DNA from: Neisseria subflava
GTDB taxonomy: Bacteria > Pseudomonadota > Gammaproteobacteria > Burkholderiales > Neisseriaceae
Direction of reading: 5' to 3'
Length of the DNA: 64,000 nt
NCBI RefSeq assembly: GCF_003044935.1
Contig: NZ_POXP01000001.1
Coordinates: 1 to 64,000, forward strand
The position numbers and the translations under genes were made by a program. Positions 27,477 through 37,864 of this stretch are shown here, piece after piece. The notes beneath the pieces were generated by a model that saw nothing but the letters and a program-made list of their open reading frames with translations, searched no databases and was not told where the DNA came from. How positions within the stretch are numbered: position 1 is the stretch's first letter; the number at the start of each line of letters is the position of its first letter.

Positions 27477-30400
27477 TTAGTCGGCAACTGCCATCAGGCT
27501 GGCGTTACCACCGGCAGCGGTAGTATTGATACTGCAAGAAATTTCTTCAAATACTTGCAGGATGTCCAGACCTTGTTCGGAAGGCAGGATGCGGATGAGC
27601 GCACCGTCGCGGCCGGCCAACTCTTGTTTGCGCTCGCTGCTCAAAGGCTCGATAGCGGCAACATGGCTGATGCCTGCGTTTTCAGGTTTGCTGTTGACTT
27701 GCAACAAACCGTCCAAATCGGCTGAGTAGGAAGCCAACGGGCTGTTAGGCTCAACAACGGTTTGGATGCCTGCGGCTGCCAGCTCGGTCAGGGCAGAGAA
27801 GGCTTGCAGCAGATTGCCGCCATGTACCCAAACACGTTTTGGAGAGCGCCAGCTCAATGAGTTGCGTTCGCCGGTCGGACCGACCAATACGGTTTCGGCT
27901 TTGCGCAGGGTACGGACGCGGGCGTGACCCAAAGCTGCGGCTGCGGCTTTTTTCTCTTCTGCGTTAAACGGCAGTTTGTGAACCAGGGTTTCCAAACGTT
28001 TGAGTGCGTCTTCGTCTGCTTGACCGATTCGGCTGAGGGTTGGGGCAACCCATTCAGGAGTACGAACCAGGCGTTGCAGATAGAATGAACCGCCTGCTTT
28101 TGGACCGGTACCGGACAAGCCGTGACCGCCGAAAGGTTGTACGCCGACAACAGCACCAACGATGTTGCGGTTAACGTAGATGTTACCGGCTTCGATGCGG
28201 TCGCGGATATGGTCGACAGTGCCTTCGATACGGCTGTGTACACCGCTGGTCAGAGCATAGCCTTTGGCGTTGATTTGGTCGATGAGTTGATCCAATTCGC
28301 TGGCGCGGTAGCGGACAACGTGCAGTACAGGACCGAACACTTCGCGTTGCAACTCGTTCAGGTTATTCAATTCAAACAGGATTGGACGAACGAAGGTAGA
28401 GTTGTTGTCATCAACGTCGGCGGCAGTTTTGATTTCGTGGTAAGCCTTTGCTACGCCTTTCATTTTGTTGATGTGGGCCAACAGGTTTTGTTGGGCTTCA
28501 GCATCGATGACAGGGCCGATGTCTGTGGTCAGTTGGGTCGGTTTGCCGACAACCAGCTCGTCCATTGCGCCTTTGATGATGTTGATCATTTTATCGGCAA
28601 CATCTTCTTGAACACACAAGATACGCAGGGCGGAACAACGTTGGCCCGCGCTGTCGAAGGCAGAGTTCAATACGTCGAGGCAGACTTGTTCCGGCAGGGC
28701 GGTAGAGTCCACGATCATCGCGTTTTGACCGCCGGTCTCGGCAATCAGGACAGGGCTGTCGTCGCGTTTGGACAGGGCTTTGTTGATCAGGCGCGCTACT
28801 TCGGTAGAACCGGTAAAGATCACGCCGCCGATGCGGGCATCGCCGGTCAGGGCAGAGCCGACATCGCCTGCGCCGAGTACGAGTTGCAGCGCAGAAGTCG
28901 GAATACCAGCTTGATGCATCAGGGAAACTGCGTAAGTAGCAATCAGGCTGGTTTGTTCGGCAGGTTTGGCGATAACGGTGTTACCGGCTGCCAATGCAGA
29001 AACCACTTCGCCGGTAAAGATGGCCAATGGGAAGTTCCATGGGCTGATGGCAACGATTGCGCCGACAGCTTTGGCATCTTTAGGCAGGGTGTTCTCAGCT
29101 TCGTTGGCATAGTAGCGGCAGAAGTCAACGGCTTCGCGTACTTCGGCAACGGCGTTGTTCAGGGTTTTACCGGCTTCGCGGACGGCCAGCATCATCAATG
29201 CAGGCGTGTGTTGTTCCAACAAATCGGCAAAACGGCGCAGGCAGTCGGCGCGTTCTGAAGCAGGTTTGGCGCTCCACTCCGGCAGGGCGGCAACGGCTGC
29301 ACCAATAGCTTCTTGAGCCAAGGCTGCATCGGCAAAGCTGACAGTGCCGACAACATCGTTGTGGTCTGCAGGGTTGCGGACGGGTTGAGCTTCGCCCACG
29401 TTACGCGCTTCGCCATTGACGATAGAAGCGGCGTGGAAGTCTTCGGAAGAAGCTTGGTTGAGTTTTTCTTGCAGGTTTTGCAATACGTTTTCGTTGCTGA
29501 AATCGACGCCTTGGGAGTTCAGACGGTTTTTGCCATACAAATCGCGCGGCAGAGGCAATGCCGGATGCAGGTGGATGCCTTGTTCGGCGATGGTGTCGAA
29601 CGGGCTCTTAATCAGGCGGTCGATGCTGATGTTTTCGTCAACGATTTGGTTCACGAAAGAAGAGTTCGCACCGTTTTCCAACAGACGGCGTACCAAGTAG
29701 GCAAGCAGGGTTTCGTGTGTGCCGACCGGGGCATACACGCGTACGCGGCGGCCTAAGTTTTGCGGGCCGACCACTTGGTCGTACAGGGTTTCGCCCATGC
29801 CGTGCAGACATTGGTGTTCGAAGTCTTTGCCTTTACCCATTTGGTAGATTGCGCCCAAAGTATAGGCGTTGTGGGTGGCAAATTGTGGGAACACGGCATC
29901 TTGCGCATCCAAGAGTTTGCGTGCGCAGGCGAGGTAGGAGATGTCGGTGTGGACTTTACGGGTGTAAGTCGGATAGCCTTCCATGCCGTCTACTTGAGCC
30001 CATTTCACTTCGCTGTCCCAGTATGCGCCTTTCACCAAACGGATCATCAGTTTTTGGTTGTTGCGGCGTGCCAGGTCGATCAGATAGTCGATAACGAACG
30101 GGCAACGTTTTTGGTAGGCTTGAACAACGAAACCGATACCTTTGTAGCCGGCCAAGTCAGGATCGGAAACCAAAGCTTCCATCAAGTCCAAAGACAATTC
30201 GAGACGGTTAGCTTCTTCGGCATCGATGTTGATACCGATATCGTATTTTTTACCCAAAAGGAACAATTCTTTCAGGCGTGGCAACAATTCGCTCATAACG
30301 CGTTCGTGTTGGGCGCGTGAGTAGCGTGGGTGGATGGCGGAAAGTTTAACGGAGATACCGTTGCCTTCGTAAACGCCTTGGCCTGCGGCATCTTTACCGA

Positions 30401-31082
30401 TGGCGTGAATGGCTTGAACGTAGTCGTTGTAGTAGCGGTTGGCATCTTCTTCGGTGTATGCGGCTTCACCCAACATATCGAAAGAGAAGCGGTAACCCAT
30501 TTTCTCGCGCTCTTTACCGTTTTGCAGCGCTTCTTCAATGGTTTGGCCGGTTACGAACTGTTTGCCCAACAGGCGCATGGCGTAGTTCACACCTTGACGG
30601 ATCAGAGGCGCGCCGCCTTTGCTGATCAGACGGCTCAATGCGGAACTCATCTGTTTGTCGTTTGTCGCGGTCAGTTTGCCGGTAATCAGCAGACCCCATG
30701 CGGCCGCGTTAACGAAGAGGGAAGGGCTGTTGTTCAAGTGGCTTTTCCAGTTGCCTTCGGAGATTTTGTCGGCAATCAGGCGGTCGCGGGTTGCATTGTC
30801 CGGAATACGCAGCAAGGCTTCGGCCAGACACATCAGTGCAACACCTTCTTCACTGGAGAGAGAGAATTCGTGCATCAAGGCATCTACGCCGCTTGCTTTG
30901 GTGCGGCTGGAGCGGACTTGGGTAACCAAACGACGGGCAAGCTCGGAGGCGGCATTGCGCTCTTCGTCGGTCATCTGTGCACGTTGCAACATATCCTGAA
31001 CAGCCTCGATTTCATCGCGGCGGTAGGCATCAGTTACAGCTTGACGCAGAGGAGTTTGTGTTGGAAAAGCGAAGTTAAACAT
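27477..31082 (-). CDS. putA: Bifunctional proline dehydrogenase / glutamate-semialdehyde dehydrogenase
   Basis: 1201 residues. The N-terminal FAD-dependent proline dehydrogenase barrel (about 150-480) has MIRLVKGAYWDSE and YAPVGTHETLLAYLVRRLLENG. The NAD-dependent aldehyde dehydrogenase domain (about 560-1020) has SPWNFPLAIFTGEV, FTGSTEVA, Glu in AETGGQNA and the catalytic Cys in SAGQRCSALR. The protein oxidises proline to glutamate in two channelled steps. It lacks the ribbon-helix-helix DNA-binding domain of E. coli PutA, so it is not its own repressor. putP lies just upstream on the same strand. Confidence 0.95.
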   Translation of the reverse strand: MFNFAFPTQTPLRQAVTDAYRRDEIEAVQDMLQRAQMTDEERNAASELARRLVTQVRSSRTKASGVDALMHEFSLSSEEGVALMCLAEALLRIPDNATRDRLIADKISEGNWKSHLNNSPSLFVNAAAWGLLITGKLTATNDKQMSSALSRLISKGGAPLIRQGVNYAMRLLGKQFVTGQTIEEALQNGKEREKMGYRFSFDMLGEAAYTEEDANRYYNDYVQAIHAIGKDAAGQGVYEGNGISVKLSAIHPRYSRAQHERVMSELLPRLKELFLLGKKYDIGINIDAEEANRLELSLDLMEALVSDPDLAGYKGIGFVVQAYQKRCPFVIDYLIDLARRNNQKLMIRLVKGAYWDSEVKWAQVDGMEGYPTYTRKVHTDISYLACARKLLDAQDAVFPQFATHNAYTLGAIYQMGKGKDFEHQCLHGMGETLYDQVVGPQNLGRRVRVYAPVGTHETLLAYLVRRLLENGANSSFVNQIVDENISIDRLIKSPFDTIAEQGIHLHPALPLPRDLYGKNRLNSQGVDFSNENVLQNLQEKLNQASSEDFHAASIVNGEARNVGEAQPVRNPADHNDVVGTVSFADAALAQEAIGAAVAALPEWSAKPASERADCLRRFADLLEQHTPALMMLAVREAGKTLNNAVAEVREAVDFCRYYANEAENTLPKDAKAVGAIVAISPWNFPLAIFTGEVVSALAAGNTVIAKPAEQTSLIATYAVSLMHQAGIPTSALQLVLGAGDVGSALTGDARIGGVIFTGSTEVARLINKALSKRDDSPVLIAETGGQNAMIVDSTALPEQVCLDVLNSAFDSAGQRCSALRILCVQEDVADKMINIIKGAMDELVVGKPTQLTTDIGPVIDAEAQQNLLAHINKMKGVAKAYHEIKTAADVDDNNSTFVRPILFELNNLNELQREVFGPVLHVVRYRASELDQLIDQINAKGYALTSGVHSRIEGTVDHIRDRIEAGNIYVNRNIVGAVVGVQPFGGHGLSGTGPKAGGSFYLQRLVRTPEWVAPTLSRIGQADEDALKRLETLVHKLPFNAEEKKAAAAALGHARVRTLRKAETVLVGPTGERNSLSWRSPKRVWVHGGNLLQAFSALTELAAAGIQTVVEPNSPLASYSADLDGLLQVNSKPENAGISHVAAIEPLSSERKQELAGRDGALIRILPSEQGLDILQVFEEISCSINTTAAGGNASLMAVAD

Positions 31083-31265
31083 TATTTATGTTCTCCAAAG
31101 GTTTTTTCATGGTTTCAGACGGCCTGAATTAAGACTGACAAAACAAGCATTCTGAAGGATAGTAATATCGTAATAAAATTATGATGCGGATACAAGATGC
31201 ATCCGCATAAATTGCTGTTTTTTCTGATAAGGCTCAGATTATTTTGAAACAGTTTATGTCGTAAA

Positions 31266-31295
31266 GACGGCCTGCACGGAATCATGCAGGCCGTC
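31266..31295. terminator. Hairpin built on DUS, after putP
   Basis: GACGGCCTGCA pairs with TGCAGGCCGTC around an 8-base loop. It separates putP from putA on the minus strand. Confidence 0.75.
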
Positions 31296-31305
31296 TGAAA
31301 ACGTC

Positions 31306-32832
31306 TTATTTAGAGGCGCGGTATTCCGCGTCTGCTTTTTCAAAGCGTTCTTGTAATTCGCGTGAAGGTTTTTTGTCGATCAGGGACACCAAAACAATCA
31401 CGAGTGTGCAAATGATAAAGCCAGGAACGATTTCATAGACAGTAGCGAAACCTGTTTCTTGTGCGGCCAAAGCAGGTTTTTTGATCCACTCGGCCCAAAC
31501 TACTACAGTCAGTGCACCTGCAATCATGCCGGAGAGTGCGCCGTAGGCAGTAATGCGTTTCCACAGTACAGACAGGATAACAACCGGACCGAATGCGGCA
31601 CCAAAACCTGCCCATGCGTAAGCCACCAAGCCCAATACTTTGCTGTTAGGATCAGAAGCAATCAGGATGGAAATCACGGCAATCGCCAAAACCATCAGAC
31701 GGCCAATCCATACCAACTCGGCTTGTTGTGCTTTTTTACGCAGGAAGCCTTTGTAGAAGTCTTCGGTAATCGCGCTGGAGCAAACCAACAATTGGCAAGA
31801 CAGGGTGGACATTACGGCGGCGAGAATCGCGCTCAAGATGATACCGGCAATCCAAGGGTTGAAGAGCAGGGTGGCCAAAGCGATGAAGATACGTTCGTGG
31901 TTGCCGTTCATTTCATCAACGTGGGCAGGGTTGGCACCGAAGTAAGCGATACCGAAGTAGCCGACAGCCACGGCACCGGCCATACACAGAATCATCCAAG
32001 TCATACCGATACGGCGTGCTGAAACCAGAGATTTAGCGCTTTCAGCAGCCATGAAACGGGCCAAAATGTGTGGTTGGCCGAAATAGCCTAAGCCCCAAGC
32101 GGCGGTAGAGATAATGCCGATAAAAGTAGTACCGGCAAACAGGCTGCCGTATTCCTTACCGGTAGAAGCGGCAACTTGTTGGATGGCAGCGTTCATTTGA
32201 TCTGCACCGCCCAAACCCAAGTACACCATTACAGGAGTCAGTACTAATGCAAAAATCATCAAAGAAGCTTGCAGGGTATCGGTCCAGCTTACGGCCAAGA
32301 AACCGCCCAAGAAAGTGTAGGCGATGGTCGCGCCGGCACCCAACCACATAGCTTGAGTGTAAGACATACCGTGGAACAGGCTTTGGAATAGGGTAGCACC
32401 GGCTACGATGCCTGAAGCACAGTAAATAGTGAAGAAGAACAAGATAATCAGTGCAGAAACCACTTTCATCAAGTGACCGCCGGCACCGAAGCGGTGGAAG
32501 AAGTAATCAGGAAGCGTCAGCGCGTTGTTGGCGTATTCGGTATGTACGCGCAGACGGCCTGCAACCAACAGCCAGTTGAGGTATGCACCCACAATCAGAC
32601 CAATGGCAATCCAAGCTTCATTCAAACCGCTCAGGTAAATGGCACCTGGCAAGCCCATCAAAAGCCAACCTGACATATCGGAAGCACCGGCAGACATCGC
32701 GGTCACGAACGGACCTAAGCTGCGGCCGCCGAGAATGTAGTCGTCGAAGTTTCGTGTTGAAAAATAGGCGGCGAGGCCGATCAGTAATACGGCGACCAAA
32801 TAGATCGCGAAAGTGATATACATGGGATTCAT
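31306..32832 (-). CDS. putP: Sodium/proline symporter
   Basis: 508 residues, about 13 membrane helices, sodium:solute symporter family. FDDYILGGRSLGPFVTAMSAGASDMSGW in helix 2 holds the sodium and proline site; SCQLLVCSSAITEDFYK is in the central region. It supplies proline to PutA. I start at 32832 (MNPMYITF), where GAGGAA is 7 bases upstream, not at the ATG five codons earlier. Confidence 0.93.
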   Translation of the reverse strand: MNPMYITFAIYLVAVLLIGLAAYFSTRNFDDYILGGRSLGPFVTAMSAGASDMSGWLLMGLPGAIYLSGLNEAWIAIGLIVGAYLNWLLVAGRLRVHTEYANNALTLPDYFFHRFGAGGHLMKVVSALIILFFFTIYCASGIVAGATLFQSLFHGMSYTQAMWLGAGATIAYTFLGGFLAVSWTDTLQASLMIFALVLTPVMVYLGLGGADQMNAAIQQVAASTGKEYGSLFAGTTFIGIISTAAWGLGYFGQPHILARFMAAESAKSLVSARRIGMTWMILCMAGAVAVGYFGIAYFGANPAHVDEMNGNHERIFIALATLLFNPWIAGIILSAILAAVMSTLSCQLLVCSSAITEDFYKGFLRKKAQQAELVWIGRLMVLAIAVISILIASDPNSKVLGLVAYAWAGFGAAFGPVVILSVLWKRITAYGALSGMIAGALTVVVWAEWIKKPALAAQETGFATVYEIVPGFIICTLVIVLVSLIDKKPSRELQERFEKADAEYRASK

Positions 32833-33231
32833 GTACTTATTCCTCATCTAACTTTTAAAACGGGTTTGAAATTGCAAGCAATTCATACCCAAACTTTTTT
32901 CTAATAAAAATACAGCTTAAAAATCCTGTTTTTTGCGAGAGAGACAGGATAAATTATTTTCAAATACAATAAAATACGAAATCTTAATGCATTAAATTGT
33001 AAATAATTTAAACCAGCATACCGCAAAAAGTTGCTTTTGCAAAGCGAAGAACTCAGCCTTTATTCGAAATTGATGCCGCTTTTTGGCTAAGTCATTTAAA
33101 AACATAAAAATATATAAATTTTTACTGATGATGACGAAGGAAAGTGTGTGAAACTATCTTTCCTGATGTTTTTGGGGGATTAAAGAGAAAAAGTAATTAA
33201 ACGACTTGGACTTTCAGACGGCCCTGTGTAG
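32833..33231. other. AT-rich gap between putP and the FNT gene
   Basis: About 400 bases with no convincing frame or RNA gene. It holds the putP leader and, at 33213, a single inverted AG-DUS. Confidence 0.6.
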
Positions 33232-33267
33232 AACCCCCGTATCTGTGTCGGGCAGATACGGGGTTTT
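33232..33267 (-). terminator. Hairpin terminator of the FNT gene
   Basis: CCCCGTATCTG pairs with CAGATACGGGG, with A and T runs outside. It is G/C rich and independent of DUS. Confidence 0.85.
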
Positions 33268-33283
33268 TAGAAAAAAGACTACA

Positions 33284-34078
33284 TTAAATAGAAAAATCGT
33301 CTTTTAGTAAGTGTTTGTAAGCAAAGAGATAAGAGGCTGCGACAAAGGATGATCCGCCCAGGACGTTGCCTAAGAAAACGGGAATCATGTTGTAGAAAAA
33401 TTGACCCCAGCTGACGTTTGCGCCCGCCCAAATGCCGGCCGGAATGATGAACATATTGGCAACAAAATGTTGAAAGCCGATTAACACGAAGATCATTACC
33501 GGAAACCAAGTTGCCAAAATGCGGCCTGAAGTATGGCGTGAGCCGAAATAGAACCAAATACCCATGCACACCATCCAGTTACATGCGATAGCGGAAACGA
33601 ATGCACGGCCAAAGTCCATATTAACTTTGGCTTCGGCGATGGCAATGGTTTTAGCCGTAGCCGCTCCTTCTGCCAGGCCGACGTAGTGGCCGAGGAAATA
33701 GGCCATGGCAACGGCGCCTGCCAGATTGCCCAAGCTGACGATGAGCCAGTTGCGTACCAGTTTGTAGGTGCTGACGCGGCCGGTCAATCTGCCCAAAGCC
33801 ATAATCATCATATTGCCTGTTGCCAGCTCGCCGCCGCCGATTAAGATACAAATCAGCGCAATCGGGAATACGGACGCGCCCAAAAGGGCGGCCAGGCCGT
33901 TCCATTCAGCCGGAATGCCGCTGATGACGCGCAGGCAGGCAAGATAGCCGAAGCCGACATAGCCGCCGCCTAAAAAACTCAAAATCACCAACATCTTGAT
34001 GCTGAATTCAGATTTGGCGCAACTTTTGCCGATGGCGTCCTGCAAAATTTCATGAGGGAACAGGTCTCGTGTGTCCAT
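33284..34078 (-). CDS. Formate/nitrite transporter family channel
   Basis: 264 residues, six membrane helices of the pentameric FNT fold. Conserved blocks: FLGGGYVGFGYLACLRV, GGGELATGN, the NWLIVSLGNLAGAV segment, and GFQHFVANMF with the central pore His. It conducts small monovalent anions such as nitrite or formate; NirC is the likely relative because Neisseria denitrify, but the substrate is not certain. Confidence 0.85.
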   Translation of the reverse strand: MDTRDLFPHEILQDAIGKSCAKSEFSIKMLVILSFLGGGYVGFGYLACLRVISGIPAEWNGLAALLGASVFPIALICILIGGGELATGNMMIMALGRLTGRVSTYKLVRNWLIVSLGNLAGAVAMAYFLGHYVGLAEGAATAKTIAIAEAKVNMDFGRAFVSAIACNWMVCMGIWFYFGSRHTSGRILATWFPVMIFVLIGFQHFVANMFIIPAGIWAGANVSWGQFFYNMIPVFLGNVLGGSSFVAASYLFAYKHLLKDDFSI

Positions 34079-34224
34079 GAAGTTTCCTTAAGGTTAATAT
34101 AAGAATAAAAATATCTTTCTTTATCATACGGATGGCGAGTTTGCCTGAGAATATGGCGGACAGGAAATAACGGCTGATTGTAAGGATAGAAGCGTAGGTT
34201 ATATATTGGCAGTTGATGTGTGAA

Positions 34225-34260
34225 AGGCCGTCTGAAAGCAATACTTTCAGACGGCCTTTA
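34225..34260. terminator. Inverted DUS pair after relA
   Basis: AAAGGCCGTCTGAAAG pairs with CTTTCAGACGGCCTTT. Downstream of relA on the minus strand. Confidence 0.8.
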
Positions 34261-34276
34261 GATGGGGGAATGGGAA

Positions 34277-36490
34277 TTATAAGCGCGTTACGCTTAAAAC
34301 GCCTTTGATGTCGCCCAGACTGGCTAATACGCGCGGCAGGTCGTTGACTTGGCGGACTTCAAGGGTAAAGCGCATGCTGGCTTCCAAATCGCGCGATTGG
34401 GTTTGCACCGCGGTAACGTTAAGTTTATGACGCGCCAGCGCATCCGAAACGTCGCGAAGCAAACCGGAGCGGTCTTGGGCGCGGATTTCAACATCGACGG
34501 CAAACACTTGTCCTTCTTGCAGGGCTGCCCAGCTTGCGTTCAACACTTTTTCCGGCGCCTGCTCGGCAAGGTGGCGGAAAGAAGGGCAGGTGCAGCGGTG
34601 AACGGAAATGCCGCGGTCGCGGGTAACAAAGCCCACAATATCGTCCGGAGGTGCCGGTTTGCAGCATTTGGCAAGCGTGGTCATCAGGCCGTCTTCGCCG
34701 TCAATCAAAATGCCGTTTTTGCCACCTTTTTTGATTTTAGACTGTTTGACGATATTGGTTTCATCAATCGGTACAGGAGGCGGCTCATTCAGAGCGCCGC
34801 AGGCTTTGTGGATGGCGCGGTTGGAAACTTCGCCCTGACCGATGGCTGTATAAAGTTCATCGGTTTTTTTGAAGCCGAGTTTTTCCGCCAATGCTTGCAG
34901 ATTGGGTTTGGGGAAGATTTTTGACAACTGTTTGTCCAACTGGGCGCGGCCTTCTTCGCGCACGGTATCCGCATTTTGCTGGCGGATGTAGGCACGGATT
35001 TTACTGATGGCGCGGTTGGATTTGACCCAGCCTTCATAGAGCCAGTTGACGGAAGGGTTCCCCTCTTTGGCGGTAATGATTTCAACGCGTTGACCGTTTT
35101 CCAACGGCGTTGACAGCGGTACGATTTGTCCTTCAACTTTTGCACCGCGGCAACGGTCGCCCACGCTGCTGTGCAGGGCGTAGGCAAAGTCAATCGGGGT
35201 GGCGCCCGTAGGCAGGGAGAGGACTTTGCCGTGCGGGGTCAAAACGTAAATCGTGTCGTTGAAAAGTTCGGTTTTGAAGGCGGCGGCAAGGTCTTCTTTG
35301 CCGCTTTCGGCCATGTTTTCGCGCCAGTCTAGGAGTTGGCGCAACCAAGCGATTTTCTGTTCATAGGCGGAATCACCCTTGCCACCTTCTTTATAACGCC
35401 AGTGGGCGGCAACACCGAATTCGTTGAATTGGTGCATGTCGAAGGTGCGGATTTGGACTTCCACGCCTTTGTCTTCCGGGCCGACGATGACGGTGTGCAA
35501 ACTTTTATAGCCGTTGCCTTTCGGGTTGGCAATATAGTCGTCGAACTCGCCCGGAATCGGCTGCCAGAGGCTGTGGACAATGCCCAGCGTGGTGTAACAC
35601 TCGGGAATGGTGTCCACCAAAATCCGTACGGCACGGATGTCGAACAGGCCGTCGAAAGTGAGCTTTTTCTTCACCATTTTTTTGTAAATGGAGTAGATGT
35701 GCTTCGGTCTTCCGGCAACTTCAAAATGAATATTGTATTTTGTCAGTTCCGTACGCAGGATATTGAGGAAGTTTTCGATGTATTCGAGGCGTTCGGTGCG
35801 TTTTTCGTCCAAAAGCAGGGCGATTTCGCGGTATTTTTCCGGCTCTTGATGGCGGAAGCCCAAATCTTCGAGCTGCCATTTGAGTTGCCACACGCCCAAG
35901 CGGTTGGCGAGCGGGGCAAAAATGTCGAGGGTTTCTTTGGCAACGGCGCGCTTTTCAGGATTATCGGGAACGTTGCTTAAGAATTGGAGGGTGCGCGTGC
36001 GCATCGCCAGTTTGATCAGGACGACGCGGATGTCGGTAACCATTGCCAACAGCATTTTACGCATGGTTTCGGCTTGTTGGGCGCGTTCTTCCGGCGTGGC
36101 GAGGCTGTCCACGCGTGCGAATTGGGTCAGTTTTTGTACTTCGTCTACGCCTTTGACCAGCTCGCAAACGGTGCTGTTGCAGCGTTCGGCAACCAATTCT
36201 TGCCAAGTGGGAACGTATTTGCCGATGTCGGACAAAATCGTAGCCGCCACGGCATCGGGCAATAAGTCAAGTTCGCTGACGATTTGCATCGAGCCGAGGA
36301 AATGTTCCAGCAATGGCTCGCCGTAAGTCGTTAGTGCATCGGCGGGGTAATGTTCTTTAGCTAAGTCAAAGGCCGTCTGAATCAGGTTTTTATCGGAATC
36401 GGGCAGCGCGGCAACATAGCCGTCGAACCAAGCGAGGAGGCCTTCCAGCGTTGCACTCGATGTTTGGGGCGTTTGGCGAATAGTGGTCAT
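34277..36490 (-). CDS. relA: GTP pyrophosphokinase RelA
   Basis: 737 residues. Order: degenerate HD hydrolase domain, (p)ppGpp synthetase domain, TGS domain (VLTPHGKVLSLPTGATPIDFAY), zinc-finger region and C-terminal ACT (QDRSGLLRDVSDALARHKLN). The HD motif is replaced (ATILSDIGKY), and the synthetase loop reads EFDDYIANPKGNGYKSLHT with the acidic EFDD pattern of RelA in place of the RFKD pattern of bifunctional SpoT. So it makes, but probably does not degrade, the stringent-response alarmone. I start at 36490 (MTTIRQTPQ); the longer upstream frame has no support. Confidence 0.92.
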   Translation of the reverse strand: MTTIRQTPQTSSATLEGLLAWFDGYVAALPDSDKNLIQTAFDLAKEHYPADALTTYGEPLLEHFLGSMQIVSELDLLPDAVAATILSDIGKYVPTWQELVAERCNSTVCELVKGVDEVQKLTQFARVDSLATPEERAQQAETMRKMLLAMVTDIRVVLIKLAMRTRTLQFLSNVPDNPEKRAVAKETLDIFAPLANRLGVWQLKWQLEDLGFRHQEPEKYREIALLLDEKRTERLEYIENFLNILRTELTKYNIHFEVAGRPKHIYSIYKKMVKKKLTFDGLFDIRAVRILVDTIPECYTTLGIVHSLWQPIPGEFDDYIANPKGNGYKSLHTVIVGPEDKGVEVQIRTFDMHQFNEFGVAAHWRYKEGGKGDSAYEQKIAWLRQLLDWRENMAESGKEDLAAAFKTELFNDTIYVLTPHGKVLSLPTGATPIDFAYALHSSVGDRCRGAKVEGQIVPLSTPLENGQRVEIITAKEGNPSVNWLYEGWVKSNRAISKIRAYIRQQNADTVREEGRAQLDKQLSKIFPKPNLQALAEKLGFKKTDELYTAIGQGEVSNRAIHKACGALNEPPPVPIDETNIVKQSKIKKGGKNGILIDGEDGLMTTLAKCCKPAPPDDIVGFVTRDRGISVHRCTCPSFRHLAEQAPEKVLNASWAALQEGQVFAVDVEIRAQDRSGLLRDVSDALARHKLNVTAVQTQSRDLEASMRFTLEVRQVNDLPRVLASLGDIKGVLSVTRL

Positions 36491-36653
36491 GGCGTGCGTT
36501 TTTTTCTTTTTGATAAAAACGTTGCCATTGTAACAGTTTATTGCCGATAGCCCTAGATTTGTATGCGAATGTGGCACTATGTTTCAGGAAGCCTTGTTTC
36601 AGACGGCCTTGGGTGTTATGGTTAACCGTTTTGAAATTTTAAGGAGCATTTCG

Positions 36654-37289
36654 ATGAAACTGTATATTTACGACCATTGCCCGTTTTGCGTCCGTGCGCG
36701 GATGATTTTTGGCTTGCGCGATGTGGCGGTGGAAGAGGTCGTTTTAGCAAACGATGACGAAGCTACGCCGATTGGCATGATTGGCTCAAAACAAGTACCG
36801 ATTTTGCAAAAAGAAGACGGTTCGTTTATGGGCGAGAGTTTGGATATTGTCCGTTACATCGATCAAGGCCGTCTGAAAGAAGAAGTTCGTCCAGAAGTGC
36901 AGGCTTGGTTGGATAAAGTGGGTGAATACAATAACAAACTGGTACAGCCGCGCATGGTCAAAATCGGCCTGCCTGAATTTGAGACCGATGAAGCGAAAAA
37001 ATATTTTATCGACAAAAAAGAGAAAAGTATCGGCAATTTCGAGACTAATCTGAACAAAACGGCGCAATATCTGGAGCGTCTGCATCAAGATTTGGCAGAG
37101 CTGGAAGCGCTGGTGTGCGAAGGCAAGGGCTTGGGCGGTGAAATCAGTTTGGAAGATATCCTGACGTTCCCTATTTTGCGCAACCTGACTGTTGTGCGCG
37201 GTATTCAATGGCCGCAAAAATTGATGGATTATTTGTTGGCGATGAGCGAGCGTTCCGGCGTAGCTTTGTATTTTGACCGCGCGTTGTAA
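36654..37289 (+). CDS. grxB: Glutaredoxin 2
   Basis: 211 residues, the size of E. coli Grx2, with a GST-like fold. The redox motif CPFC is at residues 9-12 (YDHCPFCVRARM), the cis-proline is in KQVPIL, and GESLDIVRYID follows; the rest is helical. It reduces protein disulfides with glutathione. Start ATG lies after AAGGAG at 36641. Confidence 0.9.
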   Translation: MKLYIYDHCPFCVRARMIFGLRDVAVEEVVLANDDEATPIGMIGSKQVPILQKEDGSFMGESLDIVRYIDQGRLKEEVRPEVQAWLDKVGEYNNKLVQPRMVKIGLPEFETDEAKKYFIDKKEKSIGNFETNLNKTAQYLERLHQDLAELEALVCEGKGLGGEISLEDILTFPILRNLTVVRGIQWPQKLMDYLLAMSERSGVALYFDRAL

Positions 37290-37310
37290 TGAATGTTTGA
37301 AATATGAAAA

Positions 37311-37344
37311 AGGCCGTCTGAAAGTTTTTCAGACGGCCTTTTGG
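37311..37344. terminator. Inverted DUS pair between grxB and pqiC
   Basis: AAAAGGCCGTCTGAAAG pairs with TTTTTCAGACGGCCTTTT; bidirectional. Confidence 0.85.
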
Positions 37345-37345
37345 T

Positions 37346-37864
37346 CTAATAGGCAATCGTATCGGCAACCTGTGACAAACCGTTTTCCAACGATTCGAGC
37401 ATGGCGGTATAGCCGTCGCCTTGTTGCGGCGTGACGGCGTTAAACGGTTTGCTGCGTCCGTCCGGCCATTGTGCATAACCGCTGATGGTGGTCTGCCCCT
37501 GATAGCTGCCTTGGAAGGCTTCGATATAGACTTTCAGGGTTTGGCTGCTTTGGCTGCGTGAAGCAGGCACAAAGGTGCGATGCGGATTGAGGCGGTTGAG
37601 CTTGTTGCTGAGGTTTGCCGCCAATGCGCCATCGAGCGGTGCCGCCCAAAGGTGGTTTTTCGCCAGATTCACATGATAGGCATCGATTTGGTAAACGAGG
37701 CCGCCGTTGGCAAGCGGTTCGGAAAGGTTGACTTTGACCGCGATTTCGTTGCCTTGTGCTGTCGGACGGATGTACTGGCTGTCGGGCAGGACGAAATATT
37801 GTGTGCTTTGCGCAGTGCCGCAGGCGGCAAGCGTCAGGGCGATGGCAATCGGGAAGAGGCGCAT
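37346..37864 (-). CDS. pqiC: PqiC-type outer-membrane lipoprotein
   Basis: 172 residues with a lipoprotein signal (LTLAAC, Cys15). ABC-transport auxiliary lipoprotein family (DUF330), starting with the typical YFVLPDS strand. It is thought to anchor the PqiB tunnel at the outer membrane. Its ATG overlaps the pqiB stop by one base, and it is the last gene of pqiABC. Confidence 0.85.
   Translation of the reverse strand: MRLFPIAIALTLAACGTAQSTQYFVLPDSQYIRPTAQGNEIAVKVNLSEPLANGGLVYQIDAYHVNLAKNHLWAAPLDGALAANLSNKLNRLNPHRTFVPASRSQSSQTLKVYIEAFQGSYQGQTTISGYAQWPDGRSKPFNAVTPQQGDGYTAMLESLENGLSQVADTIAY

Noticed and set aside
27526-31127. Many long plus-strand open frames opposite putA (up to 378 codons)
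   Set aside because: They mirror the codon pattern of putA, have no ribosome sites or domains, and overlap a clear 1201-residue enzyme.
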